DNA of 64,000 bases from Pocillopora verrucosa. Lineage: Eukaryota; Cnidaria; Anthozoa; Scleractinia; Pocilloporidae. Made by a program: the position numbers and the translations under genes. The notes under the pieces were generated by a model. That model was not told the DNA's origin, ran no database searches, and saw nothing but the letters and a program-made list of their open reading frames with translations. The stretch is taken from assembly GCF_036669915.1 (NCBI RefSeq), contig NC_089313.1:13034940-13098939 (forward strand), in the 5' to 3' direction. Positions 22,101 through 33,800 of the stretch are shown piece after piece (position 1 is the first letter of the stretch; every line of letters begins with the position of its first letter).

Positions 22101-23018
22101 ATCAACTGTATCAAATTGTAGTAAAAATATCTCTGACACAATCACCTACACCTTATCTACCAATTCCTTGTTCAAACCAAATTTTGGTTATTTATTTTGG
22201 TCATTTTGTAGGGCTCGGTGGTGCATTTTGAAGCCTTTAATGGAGATTTTGACATTTGCACAATTGTTTAGACTGTTTTATTATCATTTCAATAATAATA
22301 TGCAGAGTGATTTAGCAGTGAACAATTTAAGAGGTAGCTGTTCCTGTCCACTGTTCCATGTCGAATTGGAATTTGGAATATAGGTTTTTGCACAGGGAGG
22401 AAAACTGGAGGACCCAGTGTAAAACCCTCGGAACAAGGACGAGAATGACCCACATATGATGTCAGGTCCTGAAATGGAACTTAAGCCACAGTGGTGCAAG
22501 GTAAGTGCTCTCACCACGGTGCTATTCCTGCTTCCCAAAGAGTTTTTCATTTTTAAGCATTATCATTTTTTTGAATCCCCTCCAGAGAGATAGTAATAGT
22601 AATAGAGTTTATGATCTTGGGCAGAATAATGTTTTAGGTCCTTCTAAGTGCCATGTTAACCCTCACTTAGAGTGGCCTGGGCTAAAACGACTCTGAGATG
22701 GGCCCAAATCAGAATTATGCTGGTTAACAAAAACTCTATTGATTAATTACAGAACAGATACATGGAAACAGAGTTTTAATGTTTTAAACAATATTCACGA
22801 AAGATACATACCTCTCTCTTCACTGGAACAACTCTTGTTGAGCCATTCTTGTCCCCTCCAACCTCCTTAACTCTGGTTTTTGGTTCTTCGACTACTTCCT
22901 TCTTAACTCCTGTCTTTTTACGTTTATACAGAGCCCTCTTTTTGTAGATAGCTGATCTGCTGTACCTCCCTATACCAGGGGCGAGATCTTTGTTGCGTGG
23001 CGTGTGGACTTTTGCCAT
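19124..23018 (-). CDS. RPL6: 60S ribosomal protein L6 (eL6)
   Basis: eL6 is a structural protein of the large ribosomal subunit. Five coding exons join in phase: 23018-22812 ([20 protein letters not shown] and [16 protein letters not shown]), 21732-21601 ([31 protein letters not shown]), 20975-20927 ([16 protein letters not shown]), 20203-20025 ([33 protein letters not shown]) and 19276-19124 ([19 protein letters not shown] stop). The product is 239 residues; the order and wording follow animal eL6 closely, with an N-terminal basic tail shorter than in mammals. All introns are GT-AG. The ATG directly follows an acceptor (TTTTTGTAG), so a noncoding first exon lies upstream. Shares a promoter region with the CPOX gene on the other strand. 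Confidence 0.95.
19285..19320 (+). repeat. (CAAA)n microsatellite
   Basis: About eight CAAA units in the last RPL6 intron, immediately upstream of exon 5; on the transcribed strand it forms the T-rich tract before the acceptor. Confidence 0.85.
19497..19517 (+). repeat. (GTGA)n microsatellite
   Basis: Five GTGA units in the last RPL6 intron. Confidence 0.8.
22375..22535 (-). mobile_element. tRNA-derived SINE
   Basis: On the minus strand ATAGCACCGTGGTGAGAGC resembles a pol III A box, and a degenerate B box (GGCTTAAGTTCC) follows about 35 bases later. The body ends GGGTCCTCCAGTTTTCCTCC and CTGTGCAAAAACC, a SINE tail I recognise as common in coral genomes. It lies in RPL6 intron 1 in the gene's own direction. 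Confidence 0.6.
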
Positions 23019-23426
23019 CTACAAAAATGCACGTGAAAATTGTTACGAACATTTTCTAGTTTACAAGAGGGGCATCAGTTCTGATGGATATTTTTTTGGA
23101 TGAAACGTTTCACAAAAAGAGGTCTGAGATGATTCACAAACATTACTTCCAAACGGTGAATGTTCAAGGAATCATAAGCTAGCAAATGAGGCTTTCTTTA
23201 AAGCTCTGTCATTTACAAAACCCGCCGATCGTCCATATTTTTGTGGATCATCACAAGAAAGAACAACAGTTAAAAACGTGTAATTCTTTATTATTTGATA
23301 AAAAATAGTTCTGTATTTCGATAGCTTGGTTATTCGTTAAGGCTTGAACCGAGCACAATCGAATGATGTCATAAAAGAGGCATGATGGAGGTTGATTTTC
23401 AGTCACCCTTTCTCCTGTTTCCTTAC

Positions 23427-23455
23427 CTTTCCAAAAGCCACAAACGAAGAGACTG
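23427..23455 (-). other. RPL6: inferred noncoding first exon of RPL6 with TOP-like start
   Basis: The minus strand reads CTCTTCGTTTGTGGCTTTTG, then GAAAG before a GTAAGG donor at 23426. An acceptor sits right before the ATG at 23018. A pyrimidine-rich cap site (TOP motif) followed by a tiny noncoding exon is standard in animal ribosomal protein genes, where it ties translation to mTOR signalling. The exact cap site is inferred. Confidence 0.55.
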
Positions 23456-23635
23456 CTCACATCCGGGAAACCGTGACTGAAGGAAATCTGCGCCTGCAAT
23501 TCAGGCAGTATTTTGTCAGTGGAAGTACGAATAAAGCTATAACCCAGTCTTCATTATCATTACACAGCGAAAATTTGGGTAACATTTAGAAAGTTTTAAA
23601 AGTCTAAGTTTAATTCAAGTTTTATAAGTTTTATA
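23456..23635. promoter_or_regulatory. bidirectional promoter between RPL6 and the CPOX gene
   Basis: Only about 180 bp separate the inferred RPL6 cap site (minus) from the CPOX ATG (plus), so both transcripts must start from this interval. No clear TATA box was seen facing either way. Confidence 0.5.
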
Positions 23636-26600
23636 ATGGTTTTTCTTCGCATTTTTCGCGCCGCACGTACGTATAAAGTGACAAGTATGTTAATTGGATT
23701 TGGAGCCTCGGCAGTTGGTGTAGGTACAGCTTTAGGATTTTCGTTCGTGACAGCGCGCGAGAGAAAAGTGGACACTTCCAAATTTATGGCGGAACCATTA
23801 ACAGAATCTCAGACTCTAGAAAACAGCATGGACGACATGAAAAGCAGGATGGAGGTCATGATCCTCGGCGTTCAGGCCGACATTTGTCGGAAACTTGCAG
23901 AAATCGATGGGAACGACTTCCATGTGGATCGCTGGCTGAGAAACGAAGGTGGCGGTGGAATAAGCTGTGTTTTGCAAGATGGTAAGGCTGCATAAGAAAA
24001 GGAATAACCGCGACGATTTTTCCAGGACATCTTTTTGTGGCATGAGAACACCGTTCAATCCCAAGTAGGGGCATGAAGTTGCAAATTTGTTTCGAAAACT
24101 CAGCCTTCTGGTTATCTCTCTGATAGACTGCTTGCCTTAGATTTGAATGCTACTCTGCTGACCCCAGTAGCAAGTGACAAAATATTTTCCCTTTTTTTTT
24201 GTAAAATTACCCTATGTCCTCTTTCTTTGCCCACCACTCATGGAGGAATGGTTTAGGCAAAGGTGAAATCTGCAAAAAAGACTGAGGTGAGATTTCTGCA
24301 CAGTTCCATACTTCATTGGACATAACAGTTCTTGAAAAGAAAAGAAAAGTAAGTGATAGATTGCCTTTAGGACCACAGCTTTGTTTCAGAATAGTATGGT
24401 GTTGTTTGGAAATCACACTAAAGACTGATACAAATCGCTGTTAGAGCCTGCAGCTTGCTGCTGGCTGATCCAAAAGTGACTGCATACATTTACTTGGTGA
24501 TTTTCCATTAGCTACCTTTTCAGCTTGTTGGTGTCCAAGACTCTTGGGTGCAATTCCTCAAGGGGGGATCTTTCTAGTCCCCCAGTCTCAACAAAAAAAA
24601 CTGACATCTTTTCTTACTTGACAACCTGGGAAAAATTTTCTTCCATCCTAAAGCTGTACCTTGCTCTGTAATTTTGCAGGAAAGGTGTTTGAGAAGGCTG
24701 GTGTAAATGTTTCTGTTGTTTATGGCAATCTGTCACCTGCAGCTGTGGAACAGATGAAAAGTAGGGGTAATAAACTTCAAGGAAACAAGTTTCCATTTTT
24801 TGCGGCAGGGATAAGTTCTGTTATTCATCCACGCAATCCATTTGTTCCAACCCTTCACTTCAACTACCGCTACTTTGAAGTCCAAGAAGAAAGTGGCAAG
24901 AAACACAGTTGGTTTGGTGGTGGAACTGACCTTACACCTTATTACCTAGATCAAGAGGTAGATGAGAAGAATTTAAATTTGTTGATAAGCCTTCATTTCT
25001 TTACTCTTTAACCCTTAAAAGTGAAAAAAGTTTAACTGTAACTCCCAAGATCTGGTTGTCAATTCTCCCCTATTGCTACCACACATTTCCTTGTAAATGA
25101 GAATTTGGTGTTATATCAAGATAACAACTACTACCTGATAAGTCTGAGTATTCTCATTACCTGTTTGCTGGATAATGTATGGATCTTATAGAGAGAAGTT
25201 TCATGTTAATCACTTCTGGGAGTTAAAGGGTTAAGTCTGTACTGAAGCCAAGTAGCCCATCTAGCTGGAGTTTATCCCATGTTCCTCCGCATGAAGGGAC
25301 CAAGACTATTTTTACTCCCCGTTGGGTGGGATGCCAATCCATTACAAGGTAATCCCCCCCCAGAATTTCATCAGGCTTCCCTTAAAAATTTACCGGTACT
25401 CATTTATACTCCTTTGTGGAAAGAGGCACTCTGATGAGAGAAAGCATTTTTCCTAAGAACACAACACATTGACCCAACCAGGACTCAAACCTAGACCTCT
25501 CAATCCTAAGTTCAATACTCTTACAATCAGGCCACTATGTCTAGTCTCCCACAACCTCATAGAGTGACTAACATTTAACTTCTCCCAAAAGTGTCACCCT
25601 TGAGTCAAACATTGAGGCTATGAGAATAAAGGGAATGATAAAAAAATTGAGGAACTCTTTGATTCTTGGAGTCATTAACCCTTTAACTCCAAGATCAAAT
25701 TTGTAATTCTCCATACTGTCAACCATTCAATTCTTATCATTTTAGTTCAGAGAATTTAGTATTGGATCAACTAATTATTTGGCTCAATTGTAGGAATCAA
25801 TTTATTTTTAGTGCTTGAGATAGCTTTTTATGGTGGAAGAATGTTGAATCTTTGTTTTCTGTCTTAGGATGTAAAGCATTTTCATAGGACTTTGAAGGAC
25901 TTCTGTGATAAGCATGACCCATCTTATTATCCAACATTTAAGAAGTGGTGTGATGATTATTTTGTTGTGAAGCATAGAGGTGAGTTACACTCAGTGGTCT
26001 GAAAAGTTTCCTAAAAAAATAATAACAAGATGCAGAACAGCTTGGATTGACCAAGAAAGGGGATGAAACAGAACTGAGCTTTAAGAAGAATTATAGGGTG
26101 CCTGAAAGCTCTTTTTTCAGAAGTCTGGGGTTCCAGGGTCTTAGAGCTTGTGAAGTTCACTAAAAAAAGTTATGCAGGTTGCTTAAAGATGAAAGTTGGT
26201 TGCTTGTGGGGCAAGAACATAAGAAGACACCTCTGTGCTACACTTGCATCTCTGGGCTGAGTAGTCTGAAGCAGGGTGGCAGTTAGGCTAGGTTTATCTG
26301 CCTCAGAAGCACAGATTGCATCTTAACTAGACTCAGGATTCAATAAATGGTTTGAACTTAACAATTTTTTTTTTTTTTTTTTTTTTTGTTTTTTTTTTTG
26401 AATCTTTATTAAGTCATAAGATAAATAATCACATATCCTATGTTACAACATTAAAAGAAGGCATATATATATAAATTACAGAGAAAATCAAGATAAAAAT
26501 TATAAGACTAGATTATGTTTAAAAATTAAGCGATTAACAAACGTGTTTTTGAACCTATCAGTGTTTATTTTAGGATGGTGACTTGTCTCTTTCCTCAGAT

Positions 26601-27879
26601 TGTACTTGGTTAATTTCTTTTTTGGCATTATAGCTCTTAAAGGGTGTATTGTATTATTAAAAACATTCTTGAAGATACGCGTGTCCTGTTGAACTAACAA
26701 TTCATAAACATTAATGTGATCGGATGTATACTTGCGCTTATAACATCAATCTAAGAAACATTGGATTGTTGTTAATTCGGAATTTACAGCGCCAAATACG
26801 GACAGCCCGTATAATATATTTGGTAGAACCAGATTTAGAAACAGATGGTCTATTTCGGCCTGATTGTACCCTTCTTTCCTTAAAGATCTTAAAATGAACA
26901 GGCACTTGTTTGCTTTAATTAGTTTTTCCCGAATATGTGTTATGAACCTACTGTCTTCCTGAAAGATGGACTATTGTTGACCACAGTAACTGATGGTTAA
27001 AATACCTTAATGGAAGCCATCCTAAAAGTCAAGTCAAGTCATTAATCCTCTAACCTTTATGAGTGATTAGCATCTAATTTCTCTATACATTATCACTGCT
27101 GACTCAAGTATAAAGGTTATGAGAATACATGAAGTTACCACCCACTCAAGAAGCTATTGATTGTTTTACCACCCACTCAAGATCAAATTCTCCTGTCAGT
27201 GCCATAGGGAATGGACAGAGAACAGTGTAGAGAGGGGGGGGGGGGGACACCTGCTTTAGGTTGCTTCGGACACACCTCTCACTGCCATTGACAACAATCA
27301 TTTTCAGGACTGCCTTGTACCTTTAATCAGGAATGAATCCCACCTTGAATAGTTACCTTCAGTTGGGACCAGGTTTTGCAACGAAAATTTTTCATGTTCC
27401 CCGAGTAGAAGCAATCATGTAAACGGCCAGAAAAAACATAACTCTCTAAGTCTATATCGTTCGACACACGTTCTGAAGCTTAGTGTTTTTTCTTCATTAA
27501 CAGGCGAAAATGTCGAGGTGTTGGGGGCATATTCTTTGCATGACCTTGACAAACACGTCACAGGATCAGATTTTCAAGTTTGGTCAGGCTGGAGCCAATG
27601 CTGTTCTTCAGGCTGTTCCTATGGTTTAAAACACAAAGCGATTCCTACACTGAAAGTGAGACGGCAGTGGCAGGTGTTACGGAGAGGACGGTAAGTCAGT
27701 TGATTTTGGCATTAGAACTCTTCTCCAAGACATCTATGTGGACATGTTAACTTTTAAATACAGTGCAATTATCTTGCTTTCATTCTTTCAGGCCCAAGGT
27801 GTTTCATTCTCGGATTTATAAACAACCCAAGATGAAGCAATTAAGTCATGCCATTTCAATTGCTAAACAACATGGTTAA
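23636..27879 (+). CDS. CPOX: coproporphyrinogen-III oxidase gene with damaged 3' part
   Basis: The enzyme oxidatively decarboxylates coproporphyrinogen III in mitochondrial heme synthesis. Exons 1-3 are clean: 23636-23981 (basic/hydrophobic leader, then [17 protein letters not shown]), 24680-24957 ([53 protein letters not shown]) and 25868-25979 ([34 protein letters not shown]). Exon 4 (27504-27690) stays open and keeps the normal length (62 residues to RRGR), but CPOX residues appear only in shifting frames: RGVGGIFF, then DLD, then [19 protein letters not shown], then SDSYTESE, then [10 protein letters not shown]. The last exon (27792-27879) encodes 28 residues unlike CPOX, so the conserved C-terminus (YDRGTKFG-type motif, substrate side) is missing. 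Predicted product 336 residues. It is either a dying or pseudogenised copy, or a badly sequenced exon 4 plus a wrong last exon. Confidence 0.8.
25008..25232 (+). repeat. short inverted-repeat element, family M2
   Basis: Begins TTAACCCTTAAAAGTG and ends TCTGGGAGTTAAAGGGTTAA. The interior (TTGGTGTTATATCAAGATAA, CCTGTTTGCTGGATAATGTA) is typical M2. It lies in CPOX intron 2. Confidence 0.75.
25235..25560 (-). mobile_element. tRNA-derived SINE
   Basis: On the minus strand GACATAGTGGCCTGATTG fits an A box, and GGTTTGAGTCC, about 45 bases on, fits the B box consensus GGTTCGANNCC. The body continues for ~250 bp to GGGATAAACTCCAGC and GGGCTACTTGGCTTCAG, a tail known from anthozoan SINEs. It lies in CPOX intron 2, against the gene. 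Confidence 0.7.
25555..25672 (+). repeat. partial short inverted-repeat element, family M1
   Basis: Contains GAGTGACTAACATTTAACTT, TATGAGAATAAAGGGAATGA and AACTCTTTGATTCTTGG; the right third is missing. Confidence 0.6.
25678..25800 (+). repeat. partial short inverted-repeat element, family M3
   Basis: Begins TTAACCCTTTAACTCCAAGA and contains GTATTGGATCAACTAATTAT as at 301-511; truncated on the right. It directly follows the M1 fragment. Confidence 0.6.
26362..26975 (-). mobile_element. 3' end of a non-LTR retrotransposon (LINE) with poly(A) tail
   Basis: The minus strand reads [34 protein letters not shown] and, after one in-frame [29 protein letters not shown] and [20 protein letters not shown] before a stop at 26500. 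This is the C-terminal tail that follows the reverse transcriptase domain in coral LINEs. The 3' end is an A-rich tail (T run on the plus strand, about 26364-26399). It is 5'-truncated, lies in CPOX intron 3 and is oriented against the gene. Confidence 0.7.
27043..27228 (+). repeat. short inverted-repeat element, family M1
   Basis: Begins TAATCCTCTAACCTTTATGA, with GAGTGATTAGCATCTAATTT and AGATCAAATTCTCCTGTCAG. A short internal tandem copy of TTACCACCCACTCAAGA is present. It is followed at 27234-27246 by a run of 13 G. Confidence 0.65.
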
Positions 27880-30800
27880 TCATGAAGAATATCGACCAGT
27901 TATTAAATAAGAATTGTGCTGTAGAGATTCAAAAGATTTTCTTTTCCTCCTGTGTGTTTCATTAAACAGATTCTATAATTGTTGCAATTTGTATGTGCTT
28001 GTAAATTTTGAATAGTAGCTTTTTTTTTTTGCTTTCTTTTCCTTTAAAATTGCATGGAATGTTAGTATTTTTCTTTTTACACGAATTGCTGCTTGGAATG
28101 ACCTAAAATTGAGGGGATAATGTTACTGAGATGAACGCAGATTTTCATTTAAGGTTTTGATACTAGAAAGGTGATGGCGTTGTAGGTTGAAGGTTATCGG
28201 TACTATTTTTCCTCTGTTTAGATTACTGTTTCAATTAATATATCTCCTACTTACCTAAGGAGGTTTTTGGACTATACGGTGCAGGAATGTTTTTTCCAGC
28301 CTGAATTTATGGCCTCAGGGCAAAGTATGAAAAGCCATTAATCTGGCCGAGAAAGAGAGACGAGGAAAACAAGGTCCCAATAACATACAATATGGATTGA
28401 TTAAAATAAGAGTAGGGATTATTTAATTATCCCCAGGTTCAAACAGAGCGGAAAAGAAAGAAACTTTTGAATTGAGCAAGCTATACAGTTGAAATACAGC
28501 GTGCTAAATTGGGCAATCATTAGTGCATGTTCCTAAACTGACGAGATTTTTGGATTTTGTTGATTTTCCTCATCATCACAGATTACGTGGAATTTTATAA
28601 CTTGGTTTATTGGACCGTGGAGCACTAAGTTTGGTTCTGTATACACCTGGTGCTGTCGATCATAGAAAGCAATTCTGGATTGTTCACTTCCCCTGGTTTA
28701 GGCACGCTGGGGAAATTACATGCATGCACCAGCACCAAATGGCAGTAGAGAGGAAGAGAGGATGAATTGCTGCAAGTCCTGCAGACTCCTAGAGACTGTT
28801 TTTCTGTTTCAATAGGCAGTAACTGCATGTTTGTTTAATCGGGAGGAAAAGCAACGTTTTGGAGGCAAATGGTACAACCTTGGTAGACCAGTAATCTTCA
28901 AGTAACTCCTGGAAGTGGATGGAACATATAATGGTAACTTTTCCCTATAACATCAAGTGGCAGTATACAGTAACCTGTGAAACAGGCCCCCCACTTGAGA
29001 GCTTTATTAGAGTGTTTCTCCATACCCCCTGTTCGTTAGTCGGCCAGATCTTCAGTCAAACCTTCCCCCCCCCCCACTTGTCTCAAACATTAATCTTCCT
29101 CAGGGTTGGAGAAATCCGTCTTGAAGCATTGTTAAATGAAGGCTCTGCTCATTGAGCCAAGTATTTAGGTAAACTTAGGTTGAGAACATACAGATATTTG
29201 CCAGAGGGTGTTGTCTTGATAAAACACATAAATTCTCGTTACAACCATTAGGTAAGCAAATGCACAGCTGCCTGAAAGGAGAATTGCCAATTAGATCTTA
29301 GGAGGTATCACAAGGAAACTATGGTAATGCAAAATTCAAAGTGGAAAACAAGCCAACTGCCCAGAACTTGGGAAAACATATTAAGTGACCAAGGTCAGAG
29401 GGTTTGTTTTAGTTTTGAATCTGATTGGTTGAGGGGGAAAAAGGCATGAGTTTTCAGGAGCAATAAAAGCAACAACACAAAACCAAAGCCATCCATGGAA
29501 AGGTACTGCAGCAGAAAGCTGCAATATACCATTAGTTAAGCTTAGTATGTGAATGGGTCTAGTAAGGGGACACTAAGGTCTAGTTATTTAAACTTAGTTT
29601 TAGCAGTTTTTTTTTTCAAATCCTTAATTTATGTGAACCATTTATCTGAAATTTTTTTTTTGGAAACAACATCAAGGGTGCCAAACGCTAACAGTGAAAG
29701 GAATTTAATTTTATTAAATCAACCCTCTTATTGAGAAAGCCTTTAAGTTATCAAAATCTAGGATTCACAGTTTTAAATTTGAAATGCTGATATTTATAAG
29801 AGGAATTGTCAATGATTTTAATCTTACAACTGTCAAACATGAGATTGAATAAATATTATTAAACGGTGCACAACTCATGAAAGAAATTTCTGGGTCAGTA
29901 GCTGAATATTTTATTAATCATAATCCTTATTTTTGTAACAATTCCTCATAACAATGTTGACAATTAGAACTTGAAATGGCTGGCTGACTTGGCTAAAGCA
30001 GATTGGGATGTTATCAAAAAGGCTTTTTTTTGAGTAATGTCAGGACGGTAGACTTCTAAGACGTTGCTTGGTAGCTTCCCAAGTTGCAGATGTAACTCCT
30101 AACCCTTTACACCATAACAACAGTGTGTATATTCCCCATGCTGTTCTCCATAAGGTGCTAACAAAGAAAATTTGGTTAACAATCAAGAGTTTCATTAGTT
30201 GGTGATCATTTCCCTTATTATCGTGACCTTAACGTGTGATTCAGGTGTGATACAGCAAGGAGAAATCAGATGCCAATCATCCTATCGTTCAAGGAGATGA
30301 AGCCAAAATTTCAAGCTTAGAAGGGAGGACACTCCCTATTGGGTAAAAATGGAACATTGTTATTGACCACAATTGATGTTGATTGAAAATAAAATCGTGC
30401 AATTTCTTACGGGAACATGAACACCGTTTGCAGCTTTGCTGATTTAAAAAAAAAAAAAAAAAAAGAAAGCATTCTGTGGGCCAACAGCGACAAAAAACAC
30501 TGTCAAATGTACTCCTTTCTTGGTTTGGGGTCCCAGTCCTGCTCGACATGCATTCACTGGCTCCCGACTGCTTTTAAAGTCAGTTCTTTAAAGTACCTTT
30601 TTGGTAGTTGATGTACAGCAAAAACTTTTTCAGAGATGATCCTGTTTTTTGTCTTAGTTGATTTACATCGGTAAATCTGTAATTGATTTCGAAATAAAAA
30701 TCTAAGCTTAAGTACAAGCAGCTGGTCGGAGAGTGAGCCCACGCTCCCTACCCGAGAAGTCTTCTCGAGAGAGAGGATCAAATACTCGATAAAACGTCGG

Positions 30801-33800
30801 CAATTTGAGCCTGGAACAAATCGCGAGTGGAGGTAAGCGGCAAGCCTACCATCGGGGGTGTTGGAGATCTCCTAAGGAATTTAAATCTCCCAAATCCCCC
30901 TTTCCCCCTTTTCCCCTTGCGACGAGCACATCCCCGCATTTAGAGAGAAAACTGTGATATTTGGGAATTTTAAAAATCTTAAGCTTATTACAGGGTTTAA
31001 AAGTACTTAAAACATTAATCAGTGGAAACGAGATTTTGATCTTGTCTGAACCGGAAATCCCTTCATATGACTGAGGAACTACCTTTAACAAAGACGGTTT
31101 TTTTCAGGATAATTTGATATCTTGCTTTTTGCTTTGATACTAATGACCAGAATTACTTTATGACTTTCGTTTTCTAAATTGACTTTTTTATTTATGCGTG
31201 TGTGTATTTCGGTTGGCCGTAAAGTTTTATGACTTGCTGGTTCGTTTTCTTCAACTGATCACAACAAAGTCTTCTTTGAATTTTTGTGGCTTCTCGGAAT
31301 CTAATGGATGATACGCAATTGCGAAGGTTCCATTTTAAAATTTAATTTTTATCAACTTAAATTTTAAAAAAAATCCTCGCAAGAGCTATTTGGATTGGAT
31401 GTTTTCGATTGACTTAAATTTAAACAACCTTCATCAATTCACCTATGGTTTGGTAAGCATTCACATGCAAATAGCGCTAAAACAGAACGATGATTATGAG
31501 GTGATAAGAGTTGGGGTAGCTTTTGCTAAACCGCTTTTGCCTAAAAAGGTTTTATAACCGAATGATTCATTTATAAACGTCAATTTATGCAATCCGAAGT
31601 AAATGTGAAAAACATACCCGAGCTCTTTCTTTTTTATGTATAATTTCTCCTTGACTGGTCAAAGGCCACTGTTTTGCATTAATTAGGAGCAAGTTGTGCG
31701 TCGGATTGGAGAGCGAAACTCCCGCCACATGTTTGGTGTTTTCGAACTTTTGCGAGGTTTTGTCTGAAATCCATTTCTTTTGGCTTACCAGAGAGAGAAT
31801 CTGGATCAATGGCAAATTAAACCTGCTTCATAGTTGAGTAATGAAATCAAGACGCAGCTCGTATCAGCGCGTTAAAATAAGCTTGCCTGAGAATTTCATC
31901 GCGGTAGTGTTGCTCGCTAAAAGCACGACATGATTAGGTCAGCGTGAATGGAATTGTTTAGACAGGAAACGAACAATTAAGAGACTATTGTATGTCATTT
32001 TATCAAAAGAGCTTTTGAAGCCATTTTACAATGGTGACTGCGAGGTTGTAAGAAAAATAGTGGGCTTTAAAACAGGTGTATAATTGAGGACGTTGTTTAT
32101 ACTTCACACTCGATCGAATTTGCTTGCTAGCAAGTGCATTTAATTTACAGCCCAGTCGCGAATTCTAAAGAGTCTCCGTTGAAACTGTTGAACTCGCGGT
32201 AGAAGCGACTTGCGATTTGTACCGTTTTTTTTTTTTTTTAATTCAATTCCACGCGAGTCTTCACCCGTTTTCAGAATTTTACTACTACGAAAAGAAGGTT
32301 GTTTTATTTTACTTTTGAAACGCGTGAAATATTAATGAGCCGAGAGACTATTTTCTCGTTATCTTCTTCAACTTTTATTGTGAGTTGCGGTAAATATTGC
32401 GGACTTTTGCGTTGATGGCTGCCAAATAACACCATCGCCATCTGCCGGCTTGAATGAAACTTGCGTTAAATTTTAATTCGTCAGTCGAAAAGGATGACTG
32501 TATGCGCATAGATTTACCAAACAACCTCCTCTCTATGAGGGAAACACGAAAAGGATGGCTGTGATCTTTGACAAAAGGTAAGGACAACCCATTTTTTTTT
32601 TTTCTTTTGTTACACTGGTTTTGCCTCGTCTCTAGCCCCAGACATGCCCAGTTTGAATTCAGCTTTGGGCATTTTCGGCGTGAATATGAAGGAATAAAAC
32701 ACATTTTAATATTTTCCACGAGTTTTAAATCTTTGTTTGGAAAATTTTCCTTTCGCTTTAATCAATTTTCTTAGTTTCCTTGCATTTTATTTTTTGTAAA
32801 TTGTAACGAATCCTGAAAACTTTGATCAAGAAAAATACTACATTCGAATTGCAGATTAAAACAGATGCCCAAAGCAATTTGTACTAATCAGTTATGCAGT
32901 GTTTACCGAGGTTCAAATTGCCGCAAAAATGTATACTGCTTCATTTTATAAAACCATACGTATCGGAAAGCAGGTTTTCCTTTCAAATTTTATCACAGTT
33001 TTAGCGCTCGATAAGCGTAAGGAAAAATTCAGTTGCTCGAGGAGAACGTATGAGACTGAACTTGAAAACAAAATGTTTAACACTGTTGTTTAAAAAAATA
33101 CGAATAACAGACGATGAAACCCTTAAGAAATTGTTGCTTCTGCTAGTGCGAAGTACTTTTGCACTGTTCTTCCGTTCCTGATTCAAAAACTTCGAAAAAT
33201 ATTCATTTGATAAAATTACCTATTGCCTTTCTCATGTAAAAACCGCGGTAAGACATTTAAATCAAGCATTTAGACTTGGAATTGACACCTAGTTTTATTA
33301 GTTACAATTCGAATTTCGAATGGTTTACTGGATTATTCCAATTTATCGAAAACTAAAAACCAGTGTCTCTACAGAAGCATCTCTCATTTGCTTGATCTTT
33401 ACACTTTTCCTGTCAATTGCAGTTCTTCTATTCATTTTCATTCAAGCCAAAAATTATTGGTTGTAGAAGTTAAAAAGTGAGTGATCTCTCAGAACCAAAG
33501 TAATTAAAAATGCGGTCAAAGGATTTTCTTTTTTTTTTGATTTTGTAGCATCGTTAAACTTTTACGCACGTTTCAGAAACGAGAATATCAATGTGACTAA
33601 ACAAGAAGCAAGATTCAGGGAACCCTGTCGAATGAATTTAAATTCAGATTTTGTATTTTTTAAAATGTTTTGTATTTTTTAAAAAAAACAGTTTTTTAAC
33701 AAAAGAGTTTAGTAGCGAATATATTAAGACATGCGAATGATACCGCAATTTAATGAAATAATCATTCATCCAAGTCGGTTTTTTTCTATTTCAAGAGCTT

